Positions 23,001 to 28,265 of a DNA stretch of 28,265 bases are shown here, in pieces. Origin of the DNA: Plakobranchus ocellatus. Its lineage: Eukaryota > Mollusca > Gastropoda > Plakobranchidae. The notes beneath the pieces are model-generated. The model did no database searches. It saw only the letters and a program-made list of their open reading frames with translations, and was not told where the DNA came from. The stretch lies in assembly GCA_019648995.1 (NCBI GenBank), contig BLXT01003740.1, positions 193,121 to 221,385 on the forward strand, in the 5' to 3' direction. Each line of letters opens with the position of its first letter. Positions within the stretch are counted from its first letter, which is position 1. The position numbers and the translations under genes were made by a program.

Positions 23001-25385
23001 TGCAGTTGAGGGCCTTTTATAGCAGAAGTTGCAGCAGACTCTGCATTTGATTTTGATTCCACCCACTGCTCCTCCTCTTCCTCTCCACTATCCTGAAAAA
23101 ATATGACATTTTGATCTTTTTAAAAATCGAATAATAGGATTCTTATGTTATTTAAAAAGTTTATTGACGACTTAAATGACATTTTTATTATACATATACT
23201 GTATTAATTTCAAATGCACTTCTCCACAGTGAAAATCTATTCTCAGAGAAGCCAAAGCCAGATAATAGGAATAAGATTGAACTGAGCTTGAACACTACCA
23301 CAGGGACAACAATTTCATCCATGATATACTTCATCCATCAATGTTATTTAATAGTAGCTTGGAAGATGCTAAAAACCAAATACAGCATGACTTTTTTGTT
23401 ATACAAAAAAATTCAGTGAGAATGATTAAATAATGTGAAAAAAAGCAATCAGAGTACATGCAGGATTCCAACCTTTCTTTACCTTATTGTAGGAGTCTTT
23501 TCAATAACATAATTTTGAAACACGAAATTGGGTGATCTAAAAAAATAATATCCACATAATTGGGTGATCTAAGAATAATTTGATACTTTAAAAATTAGCA
23601 AAACGTTAAATATTGGTAATACTCACACTATCTGAAGAGGAATTTGCATCCGCTTTTTTCTTTTTCTTCTTCTTCTTCTTTTTTTTCTTAGACTTCTTGC
23701 TTGCTTTTAACATATCCTAAAATATTTTTTTTTAAATGAATAGCATGAAGCTGGATTTGTAAATTGATAATCTTAAATCTTCAAGACATGAAATTCAACA
23801 AAAACTATTACACTTGTGTGTTCCATCTAAAAAGCTACTATTTATCAGTTCTGTTACGGTTGATAAACTGAAGATGGCATGAAAATGGAATATTTCAGGA
23901 CTTTCTTTAAATTGCAGATTAAAAATTTTTTTATGTTTGAATCTCGAAACAGCTAGAATGAGTCTGTTGCGCATAATGACAGATCTAACAATTTAAAAAG
24001 CATTTCACAGAAGAAATAATATAATTTAATAAATGTCTCTTTCCCAATTTAATACCCATAAGGACTATCTCAATGCATACACATCTTAAAATGAGTTATC
24101 TTGCCATATCTTAATATAGTCATATCATTAATTAAAACATATTTTTGCCTTGAGAAAATCCACATATAATTAGATGTGTGCATTTCTCTTTTAATGAGCA
24201 ATTGCCAAAAGGTGGACCCCCAAAATTATGTCACATTTTTTACTCCATTTTGAAAAAAGGAATCTCCAATTAGAAAATTGAAAAGCCCAATTGAGTACCG
24301 ATGAGGTAATATTCATGCAGGGATGGATAGCAGGATTAGATCTGTCTTTAAAAAAGTGGTCTGTGCCTCTTCATTTGGTGAATAATGAATGAGCTTCATT
24401 TGTTGATGGGTAACCACTTTTTTGGTGATTTTGTCATCACAGTTATGAAAAAAACTTATTTGGTTAATTTAGACAGCAAGGATGACACCAAAAACAGATT
24501 TTTTAAATATAAAGCAGTACTTCTTATGCGATTACACTCACCAAATCAAAATTTATGTATGATGAGTTCAATTTTTTCAAATAGGGCTTGTAGAAAATTT
24601 TCACACATAACTATGATGACAGTCCACATTTTGGCAAACCCTCAAATTCTTAGTCCATAATTGAAAAAGTAGAAAAGATTTCATAATGATGTGATGTTTT
24701 CTGTTGTTTACGATTTTATATTGTTGTTGATAATTTACAGCGAAATTTCTTTAGAACTAATTTTACACCAATTCACTGAAATTTAATGAATAGTCTCTAA
24801 CCAAAACAAAAGGGAGATGGGGGGAGGGGAACATTTTGAAATGCTAGACAACAATGAATAAGACAAATGTCAGTCCACTTGGCAGACTACCACAATTAAA
24901 ATCTATTCGAATGAATATCACATCTTGCGTGCGCTTTATAAGACACAGATCTTAGCCTCTTCAGCATCTTCACATCTGCATAATAAGGCTGAAGAACTTG
25001 GTAAACTGACATGAATTGGCCCAGGGTAAAAACCCATGAGACTAATAGTTAAACAAGGTACAATCTGAAATAACTACAAAACTAGTACTCTTTTTTCAAG
25101 ACAAAAACATTTTTTATGCTTATGTAAATGCAGCATTAATTAAAATGTTTATTGATGTAGGTTGCAGTAACTTTACAATGGAAAAGACAGATCTCAGGAG
25201 AAGATTATTGAGAAGATCATATTAAATATAGATAATTGAGTGGGCCAACATTTGAAAATTTCACCAATTCCTACTTTTTCCTCTTTGTTGATGCGATTTG
25301 AAACAGAGTCCAGCATCCAAGTACCTTCCCCTTGCCGTCTCGCTTTTTCTTTCTTTGCCTCATTGATTTCAAATTTTCTTTTGGC
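10915..25385 (-). CDS. CWF19L2: CWF19-like protein 2 gene, 17 coding exons, lacking only the first
   Basis: Nuclear splicing factor of the Cwf19/CwfJ family, found with late and intron-lariat spliceosomes. The yeast relative Drn1 assists the lariat-debranching enzyme Dbr1. Seventeen exons join in frame into 924 codons plus stop, against about 890 residues for the whole vertebrate protein. Counting from the first residue seen: GEGTWML near 20; a poly-lysine stretch 44-58; an acidic patch EEEEEQWVE near 72; [14 protein letters not shown] near 145; an Arg/Ser-rich region about 216-463; the DDMFVSKAA motif near 667; CwfJ C-terminal domain 1 about 695-820, with CSRC and the HIT-like [11 protein letters not shown]; and CwfJ C-terminal domain 2 about 825-922, with [17 protein letters not shown] and SFEDQR. 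All borders are GT/AG. Only the start exon is unassigned. It should lie to the right of 25385 and end in phase 0. No promoter was identified. Confidence 0.96.
11561..11590. repeat. C12 run adjoining an A-rich run
   Basis: Twelve consecutive C followed at once by a 14-to-15-A stretch, inside the 0.73-kb last intron of CWF19L2. It is simple sequence. Such a junction is error-prone in sequencing. Confidence 0.85.
11793..11894 (-). CDS. CWF19L2: CWF19L2 exon, [17 protein letters not shown]
   Basis: 102 nt, phase 0-0. Encodes [19 protein letters not shown] then [15 protein letters not shown], nearly identical to vertebrate [23 protein letters not shown]. It is the core of CwfJ domain 2. Acceptor ccaattccag, donor GTAAGC. 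Confidence 0.96.
12892..12972 (-). CDS. CWF19L2: CWF19L2 exon, [16 protein letters not shown]
   Basis: 81 nt, phase 0-0. Encodes [19 protein letters not shown] then REKDVRHV, aligning with vertebrate [28 protein letters not shown] in CwfJ domain 2. Acceptor gcttcctcag, donor GTGAGT. Confidence 0.94.
13717..13872 (-). CDS. CWF19L2: CWF19L2 exon, LFRKSL to APIYFK
   Basis: 156 nt, phase 0-0. Encodes [20 protein letters not shown], then [20 protein letters not shown] and [11 protein letters not shown], matching vertebrate MFRKSLVKMFEDKGLD, ECIPLPKEVGDMAPIYFK. It spans the end of CwfJ domain 1 and the start of domain 2. Acceptor cttcttctag. The donor GTTTGT departs from consensus at +3, and the frame simply reads on if it is ignored. 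Confidence 0.95.
13873..15121 (-). other. CWF19L2 1.25-kb intron
   Basis: Intron between the two core exons of CwfJ domain 1. Besides the 30-bp tandem repeat it holds a TCTAGATCTAGG motif near 14183 and no other feature I can support. Confidence 0.6.
14599..14687. repeat. Three-copy ~30-bp tandem repeat
   Basis: Three adjacent imperfect copies of a unit like AGGCCCCTGATCTCCATAA followed by TAAGCATTCT, beginning at about 14599, 14628 and 14658. They lie in the 1.25-kb CWF19L2 intron between the HIT-like exon and the LFRKSL exon. Confidence 0.85.
15122..15238 (-). CDS. CWF19L2: CWF19L2 exon, HIT-like EGHCLIVP motif
   Basis: 117 nt, phase 0-0. Encodes [20 protein letters not shown] followed by [29 protein letters not shown] is the best conserved segment of the family and corresponds to the HIT-type histidine strand. 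Acceptor atccccaaccag, donor GTGAGA. Confidence 0.96.
15970..16058 (-). CDS. CWF19L2: CWF19L2 exon, start of CwfJ domain 1
   Basis: 89 nt, phase 1 in, phase 0 out. Encodes [20 protein letters not shown] then [10 protein letters not shown]. The C-x-x-C pair and the KHLI(I/V)AIG strand are the opening of CwfJ C-terminal domain 1, which has a HIT-like fold. Acceptor tcaccctcag, donor GTAGGA. Confidence 0.95.
16877..16982 (-). CDS. CWF19L2: CWF19L2 exon, DDMFVSKAA motif
   Basis: 106 nt, phase 0 in, phase 1 out. Encodes [19 protein letters not shown], the invariant CWF19L2 motif just before the catalytic-like domain, then a linker helix. Acceptor aattccacag, donor GTAGGT. Confidence 0.95.
17320..17385 (-). 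CDS. CWF19L2: CWF19L2 exon, [19 protein letters not shown]
   Basis: 66 nt, phase 0-0. Matches vertebrate EKMGTAENQNKLFMRMASK. Acceptor ggttttgcag. The donor GTAATT is a weaker than usual 5' splice site. Confidence 0.93.
17675..17749 (-). CDS. CWF19L2: CWF19L2 exon, [13 protein letters not shown]
   Basis: 75 nt, phase 0-0. Encodes [18 protein letters not shown] followed by KFDLKSL, aligning with vertebrate RVRYFHDDDNLSLNDLV. Acceptor ctcccttag, donor GTATGT. Confidence 0.93.
18325..18606 (-). CDS. CWF19L2: CWF19L2 exon, helix plus basic linker
   Basis: 282 nt, phase 0-0. [19 protein letters not shown] corresponds to the vertebrate ELAEQLKVQLEKANKFKE helix. [16 protein letters not shown] corresponds to VILVRTDQSGRVWPV. 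It ends in a basic cluster GKKRKRA. Acceptor ggtatgtgcag, donor GTAAGT. Confidence 0.93.
19382..19542 (-). CDS. CWF19L2: CWF19L2 exon, acidic SSDSD and [11 protein letters not shown]
   Basis: 161 nt, phase 1 in, phase 0 out. Starts with a Ser/Asp-rich patch ([12 protein letters not shown]), a likely casein-kinase-type acidic stretch, and ends [20 protein letters not shown], which matches vertebrate LSVDEKNKLGAKIIKAEMMG. Acceptor tatttcaag, donor GTGAGT. Confidence 0.92.
19995..19996. other. Two undetermined bases
   Basis: NN within an intron of CWF19L2. It is an assembly ambiguity or patched join and does not affect any assigned exon. Confidence 0.99.
20223..20967 (-). CDS. CWF19L2: CWF19L2 large exon, Arg/Ser-rich region
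   Basis: 745 nt, phase 0 in, phase 1 out. Begins [19 protein letters not shown], then a long RS/RD/RE-rich stretch ([19 protein letters not shown] and similar), then a repeated short motif of type F-R-R-P-D-x-(D/E)-E, and ends in a lysine/glutamate-rich tail. Vertebrate CWF19L2 has KFLRPSDDEE and GFRKP here but is less RS-like. Because arginine is mostly AGA and serine mostly TCT/TCC, the antisense strand is also open for 268 codons. That antisense frame is only Ser/Leu low-complexity sequence. Confidence 0.93.
21609..21839 (-). CDS. CWF19L2: CWF19L2 exon, [14 protein letters not shown]
   Basis: 231 nt, phase 0-0. Begins [16 protein letters not shown] and ends EEVAAERYG, both strongly conserved with vertebrate CWF19L2 ([14 protein letters not shown] and AERYG). 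The middle ([18 protein letters not shown]) is a variable serine-rich linker. The acceptor catcag is preferred over catcagccag, three bases further on, because only the first keeps the frame. Donor GTCAGT, slightly unusual at +3. Confidence 0.93.
22291..22410 (-). CDS. CWF19L2: CWF19L2 exon, RESWM helix
   Basis: 120 nt, phase 0-0. Encodes [16 protein letters not shown] and then a charged helix ending [11 protein letters not shown], matching vertebrate RDEWMTVDFM followed by a glutamate/lysine helix. Acceptor tttttttccag, donor GTATCT. Confidence 0.92.
23000..23092 (-). CDS. CWF19L2: CWF19L2 exon, acidic WVE patch
   Basis: 93 nt, phase 0-0. Encodes [15 protein letters not shown] then an alanine/serine linker ending KGPQLQ. 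It aligns with vertebrate SSSSEDEWVEAV. Acceptor tttttcag, donor GTATGT. Confidence 0.9.
23526..23572. repeat. Spaced 15-bp direct repeat
   Basis: AATTGGGTGATCTAA occurs at 23526-23540 and again at 23558-23572, inside an intron. A recent local duplication with a unit of about 32 bp is the simplest reading. Confidence 0.8.
23627..23716 (-). CDS. CWF19L2: CWF19L2 exon, poly-lysine stretch
   Basis: 90 nt, phase 0-0. Encodes [10 protein letters not shown], then an almost pure lysine run, then ADANSSSDS. The vertebrate protein has a lysine-rich block followed by serines at the same place, so this is a conserved basic (probably nuclear-targeting) segment. Acceptor atattttag, donor GTGAGT. Confidence 0.85.
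23717..25274 (-). other. CWF19L2 1.56-kb intron
   Basis: Intron after the TWML exon. It contains a plus-strand 91-codon open frame (24385-24660) with no recognisable family, and a stretch near 24208-24262 (gtggacccccaaaattatg and beyond) that looks like a dispersed repeat but has no visible ends. No internal exon was recognised. Confidence 0.6.
25275..25385 (-). CDS. CWF19L2: CWF19L2 exon, conserved TWML segment
   Basis: 111 nt, phase 0-0. Encodes a charged helix ([18 protein letters not shown]) followed by [10 protein letters not shown], matching the vertebrate RGEDTWMLPDV segment about 45 residues from the start. Acceptor ctttttag, donor GTAGGA. This is the most N-terminal exon I can assign. 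Confidence 0.9.
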
Positions 25386-26212
25386 CTAAAAAGGAAAAAA
25401 AGTCATAGAAATAGTTATATGCATCAAAATTTAGTTGCTTATGCCAGAATCTTAATGGATCCTTCAGAATATTTACATTACGGTACTTAAATTTCTGATA
25501 AAACTCAAGGATGAAAATATTAATTGTAAGGAATATATAAATGGTTTTTAAATATTTAAAGAAAACATTTTTTAAAAGAAATCATATCCACGATAAATAG
25601 TTGTTTATATAAAAAATATCAATAATTTCTACCATCATGTTATCAGCCACACAAGTGAACAGAATACGTTCTTTCTGAACTGTCTTTGGCCATCTCAATT
25701 GCTGAGATTTAGCAGAGAAGGACATATTCATATGAAAGATATTTTCCTCAGTGGGACAGAGATGTGGAGTAAACTAATAATGTTCCTCTTGTTATTTGCC
25801 ATCCTTATTTTCTAAGAGATTTTTAAAAACAGAATTGCAAAAATGATTCATTAGGTCAAATAAAAACTTGCAAACCCTCCTACCTACTTTTCAAAATTAG
25901 ATAACTACTACACTTTTTGTCACAATAGTTTTATGAAATTGTACTTAATCTAAGTAATACAAAACAGAACATTTTTATTTCTTTCATTTACATCATATTT
26001 TTTTTTGTTGTTGTTTAAGGTGTACAAGGTGGAAAGCAAATAAAGTTTATAGAAATCTTCTTCAGAAGGCCAATTTTGACTAATTTTGAAGTTTCTTCAA
26101 TATCGCCAAATTATATAATCAATTTTTAGCTCAGGATGTGGAGATTACAAACAACCAAACTATGAATAAGAGGCTATCCTTATGTGCCAAATAGGAGACC
26201 AAGAACACTCAC
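25386..26212. other. Upstream intron or spacer of CWF19L2, start exon not found
   Basis: The missing CWF19L2 first exon would lie here or further right. A minus-strand frame at about 25775-25600 containing MSFSAKSQQLRWPKTVQKER has a faint likeness to the SFESARSVEERK opening of the vertebrate protein, but no suitable phase-0 donor follows it and I do not assign it. Confidence 0.45.
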
Positions 26213-26275
26213 CTTGAACTTTCCAGAAAATGTATTTATTAGCATATTAGCCAAGCCATTTCTCAGAAAAGGCAT
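26213..26275 (-). CDS. Candidate exon of unrecognised gene (MPFLRNGLANML...)
   Basis: 63-nt open segment between an AG acceptor (atagtttag) and a textbook AAG/GTGAGTG donor. It encodes MPFLRNGLANMLINTFSGKF plus one lysine. Phase 0 on both sides, so it could follow the exon candidate at 26613-26482. It is also the nearest clean-bordered candidate upstream of the first assigned CWF19L2 exon and starts with ATG, but it does not resemble the known N-terminus of CWF19L2. Splice borders are seen. Gene membership is unknown. Confidence 0.35.
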
Positions 26276-26481
26276 CTAAACTATTCAAACACATGTGATA
26301 CTGCAAACACCAATTATTGAACAAAAACACCAAATGAAACCAAAATTAAGAAGTTTATTGCCCATGGAAATAATTATAAAAAAAAAATTTTCAACTGAAA
26401 TAGAGATTTTCATCACAGAGCTATATTTAAAAAAAAAATGTTGGCCTCTGTTATCAACAGAATTTGTGAACTGTACAGAAC

Positions 26482-26613
26482 TTCCCAGGTGTAGTAATGT
26501 AGTTGTCCAGGTTCAATAAACCCAATATCTTCTAGTCCTCCAAAGACATCGGTTGTTCCATTTTTCATGAGCAAGCGTATGCTGAAATCAGAATCCTCTG
26601 GAGCATCAATCAC
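26482..26613 (-). CDS. Candidate exon of unrecognised gene (FGGLEDIGFIEPGQLHYYTWE)
   Basis: 132-nt, phase 0-0 open segment after the acceptor ttggcag. It encodes VIDAPEDSDFSIRLLMKNG then TTDVFGGLEDIGFIEPGQL and HYYTWE. The composition is that of a folded beta-rich protein. The pattern proline-glycine-x-x-x-x-Y-x-W-E loosely recalls the repeated P-x-x-x-x-Y-x-W-D/E-x-P turns of VPS13-type lipid-transfer proteins, but one short exon cannot establish this. The donor would be GTTCTG, which is weak. A GTACAG 5 bp further on is the alternative but breaks the phase with the next candidate. Confidence 0.5.
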
Positions 26614-26642
26614 CTGCCAAAACAGTTTTGTACAGCCAATCT

Positions 26643-26719
26643 TCATACCATTGTTTTAATAATAGTTTAAATAATTTTTTTTTTTTACATACCATTGTTT
26701 TTAATAGTGCTTTAAATAC
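26643..26719. repeat. Imperfect ~32-bp direct duplication
   Basis: CATACCATTGTTTTAATAAT followed by AGTTTAAATA (from 26645) recurs after a poly-T stretch as CATACCATTGTTTTTAATAG followed by TGCTTTAAATA (from 26688). It is a local duplication in non-coding DNA. Confidence 0.75.
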
Positions 26720-26809
26720 AGGTATCTTTTGCAAAATAATACTTTGCTCAAATTTGTTGTTTGCCAATCATTTATACATGCAATGGGCTATTGAATTATT
26801 TTGCCCTAT

Positions 26810-27165
26810 ATGTGTACTCTTTTTTTTTTCTTTGGACCGCAAAGAAAACAAATGAGAGAGTTCTGAATGAAGCTAATAAAAGAAGATCACTGGTCAGAAC
26901 TATAAGAGTATAAGGAAACATCAAGCCACCTTTCTGGGCCACGTGATGAGAAGAGGAAAACTGGAACATTTGGTAACAACAGGAAAGTTTGAAGGAAAAA
27001 GAAGCAGAGGAAGACAAAGGGAGAAGATAATGGATGGACTGGCCACATGGCTTGGACCAGGAAAAGTGTCAGATATACTGGCCGCCGTCAAAGATAGGGA
27101 TTTGTGGAGGGACATGATCGCCGACGCTTACAAGCAAGGCACTTGATGATGATGATGTGTACTCT
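26810..27165 (+). mobile_element. 5'-truncated RTE-like LINE insertion with target-site duplication
   Basis: A 334-bp insert (26821-27154) flanked by an 11-bp direct repeat ATGTGTACTCT (26810-26820 and 27155-27165). It encodes the C-terminus of an RTE-like LINE polyprotein: a GHVMRRGKLEHL motif, VTTGKFEGKRSRGRQREK, LATWLG, and RDLWRDMIADAYKQGT before the TGA. The stop is embedded in a short (TGA/TGATGA) tail, the typical simple 3' end of this LINE type. Reading is open from 26943 to the stop. Upstream, ERVLNEANKRRSLVRTIR sits in another frame, so at least one frameshift exists. The clean duplication and well-kept frame suggest a fairly recent insertion. Confidence 0.88.
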
Positions 27166-27387
27166 GACTACTTAATGTACTCAACTTAGTACAATATTAT
27201 GTTTTTTGAAACTTGTTGGCCGAGCACTTCAGCTTAAAAGAAATCTCCAACTTTTATTTTAAATTTCTCTTCCAGACTGAAATTTTTATTTAAATTGTAA
27301 AAAGATTCAAATTTAAAAAAAAAAGATGTAATGGAGCAACCCAACAAACATTGTTACACAATCCATTGATATAAAATTAACTCTTAC

Positions 27388-27464
27388 CTTTCTTGAACTG
27401 GCTGAGCTAGTGCTTCTGTTGCTGTGTTCTCTCCAAGAAAGCTTGACTGAGCACTGAATCCATG
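27388..27464 (-). CDS. Candidate exon of unrecognised gene (WIQCSVKLSWREHSNR...)
   Basis: 77-nt segment between acceptor acactcttcag and donor AAG/GTAAGAG. Read so that it ends in phase 0, it encodes WIQCSVKLSWREHSN followed by RSTSSASSRK and can join the candidate exon at 26613 directly. A second frame is also open (HGFSAQSSFLGENTATEALA) but would create a stop on joining. Good splice borders are seen. The gene is not recognised, and the LINE insertion lies in the intron between these two candidates. Confidence 0.4.
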
Positions 27465-28265
27465 CTGAAGAGTGTACCATATATGTGGGATGAGATGAAA
27501 AATTAGTAAAGAAGAGGGTTGAAAGATGAGAAAATAAGATTGTTGTAATTTGACTGGTACAAAAGTATGATACGATCAAAACAATTAAGATGCCATTAGA
27601 GAAAATCAAAATAATTCATTTCACATTTTAAGTCTGTGAAGTGGAAGGAAATGCTTAGCTATTTGCAGGCTCAAGTTTCAGTAAATCACAATTACCTTTA
27701 ATTCAAAATATACAAAAACAAAGTGCATCGCTAACAAAGACAGCTCTTAAAAGGGATTTCCCTAACAACTTTATATTTGCAAGCCTAGGGGCTTGAAAAA
27801 ATATGAGGCTGATTCTCACTTCAAAAAACACATAATATCTTTATGGTCCTCAGCATTATCAGGGCGAGGCCGAATTTATTTGTGTACTGGCATGAGGAAG
27901 CATCCTTTATAAATCTTCACAACTGTAAAACAGTTGGAGAGGAAATTCAATCAAATTTAGTATATTTTCATTTCTGAAAGACTAAAATGATAGCAATATA
28001 TCAATAGATTTTTTTTTTACTTTACCTTCACTTATCAATTATCAAGAAGGGATTTGGTGGCCACTTTGTTTTCTGTGAGAGTCCCAAAATTGGATTTGTC
28101 AATCCATAGCTCCCTTTAAATATTGCAGCTTGTCTGCTCATGGCAGGTTGCTTTCTGCTGTTGCTTGTCCAAGAAAATTAACATTTCAGCGCGTTTTTCT
28201 GGGATGCAGGGATTTCCCAGACTTAAGGTGAACTGATCATATTCAGCCAGACTCAAGCTGTCTTG
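27465..28265. other. Right-end sequence, no supported gene
   Basis: AT-rich to about 28100. The last ~150 bp are less AT-rich, and the minus strand is open there from the edge for about 49 codons (QDSLSLAEYDQFTLSLGN and on to a stop). I do not recognise this frame. It could be an exon end, a repeat fragment or chance. Confidence 0.4.

Noticed and set aside
24385-24660. 91-codon plus-strand frame in a CWF19L2 intron
   Set aside because: It has no recognisable motif or splice border and its composition matches the surrounding intron. Likely chance or an old repeat.
25600-25775. Minus-strand frame with MSFSAKSQQLRWPKTVQKER as a possible CWF19L2 first exon
   Set aside because: The likeness to the vertebrate N-terminus is faint, no convincing phase-0 donor follows, and another frame over the same bases is equally open.
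28115-28265. Edge frame QDSLSLAEYDQFTLSLGN on the minus strand
   Set aside because: It is not matched to any family, no splice acceptor is visible because it runs off the window, and it is short enough to be chance.

Overview
The window is eukaryotic and metazoan. Coding sequence is carried in short exons with GT/AG introns. The introns and spacers are AT-rich and full of homopolymers and microsatellites, and there are remnants of a non-LTR retrotransposon lineage. The protein matches, the LINE type (an RTE-like endonuclease/reverse-transcriptase family common in molluscs and other aquatic invertebrates) and motifs such as CTAGATCTAGAT and TACATGTA suggest a lophotrochozoan, probably a mollusc and perhaps a gastropod. 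That assignment is inference.

Two host genes are clear, both on the minus strand. (1) Glyceraldehyde-3-phosphate dehydrogenase occupies about 158-3658. Four coding exons join in frame (3658-3481, 2972-2720, 1214-993, 343-158). The start-codon exon was not found and the last exon lies off the left edge. Active-site cysteine, histidine and NAD-binding motifs are intact. (2) CWF19L2, a late-spliceosome / lariat-processing factor of the Cwf19/Drn1 family, occupies 10915-25385. Seventeen coding exons join without a frame break into 924 codons plus stop. They run from the conserved TWML segment near the N-terminus, through an arginine/serine-rich middle, to both CwfJ C-terminal domains. Only the first short coding exon is unassigned. 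A tandem polyadenylation signal lies about 40 bp past the stop.

From left to right: GAPDH (1-3.7 kb); a spacer or first intron with an exceptional ~780-bp purine-only-like tract (4.38-5.16 kb) and a TTG microsatellite (6.12 kb); an old decayed LINE fragment on the minus strand (7.3-8.66 kb); about 2.2 kb of AT-rich spacer; CWF19L2 (10.9-25.4 kb) with large introns, one of which holds a three-copy 30-bp tandem repeat; and then a 3-kb right end. The right end has three phase-compatible minus-strand exon candidates of an unrecognised gene (27464-26213), interrupted by a young 5'-truncated LINE insertion on the plus strand with an 11-bp target-site duplication (26810-27165).

The two known genes do not share a pathway (glycolysis and RNA splicing). 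I found no defence system, CRISPR array, tRNA, rRNA or viral element. The most unusual items are the orphan exons at the right end, the long polypurine tract and the repeated FRRP-type motif in the RS-rich part of CWF19L2.
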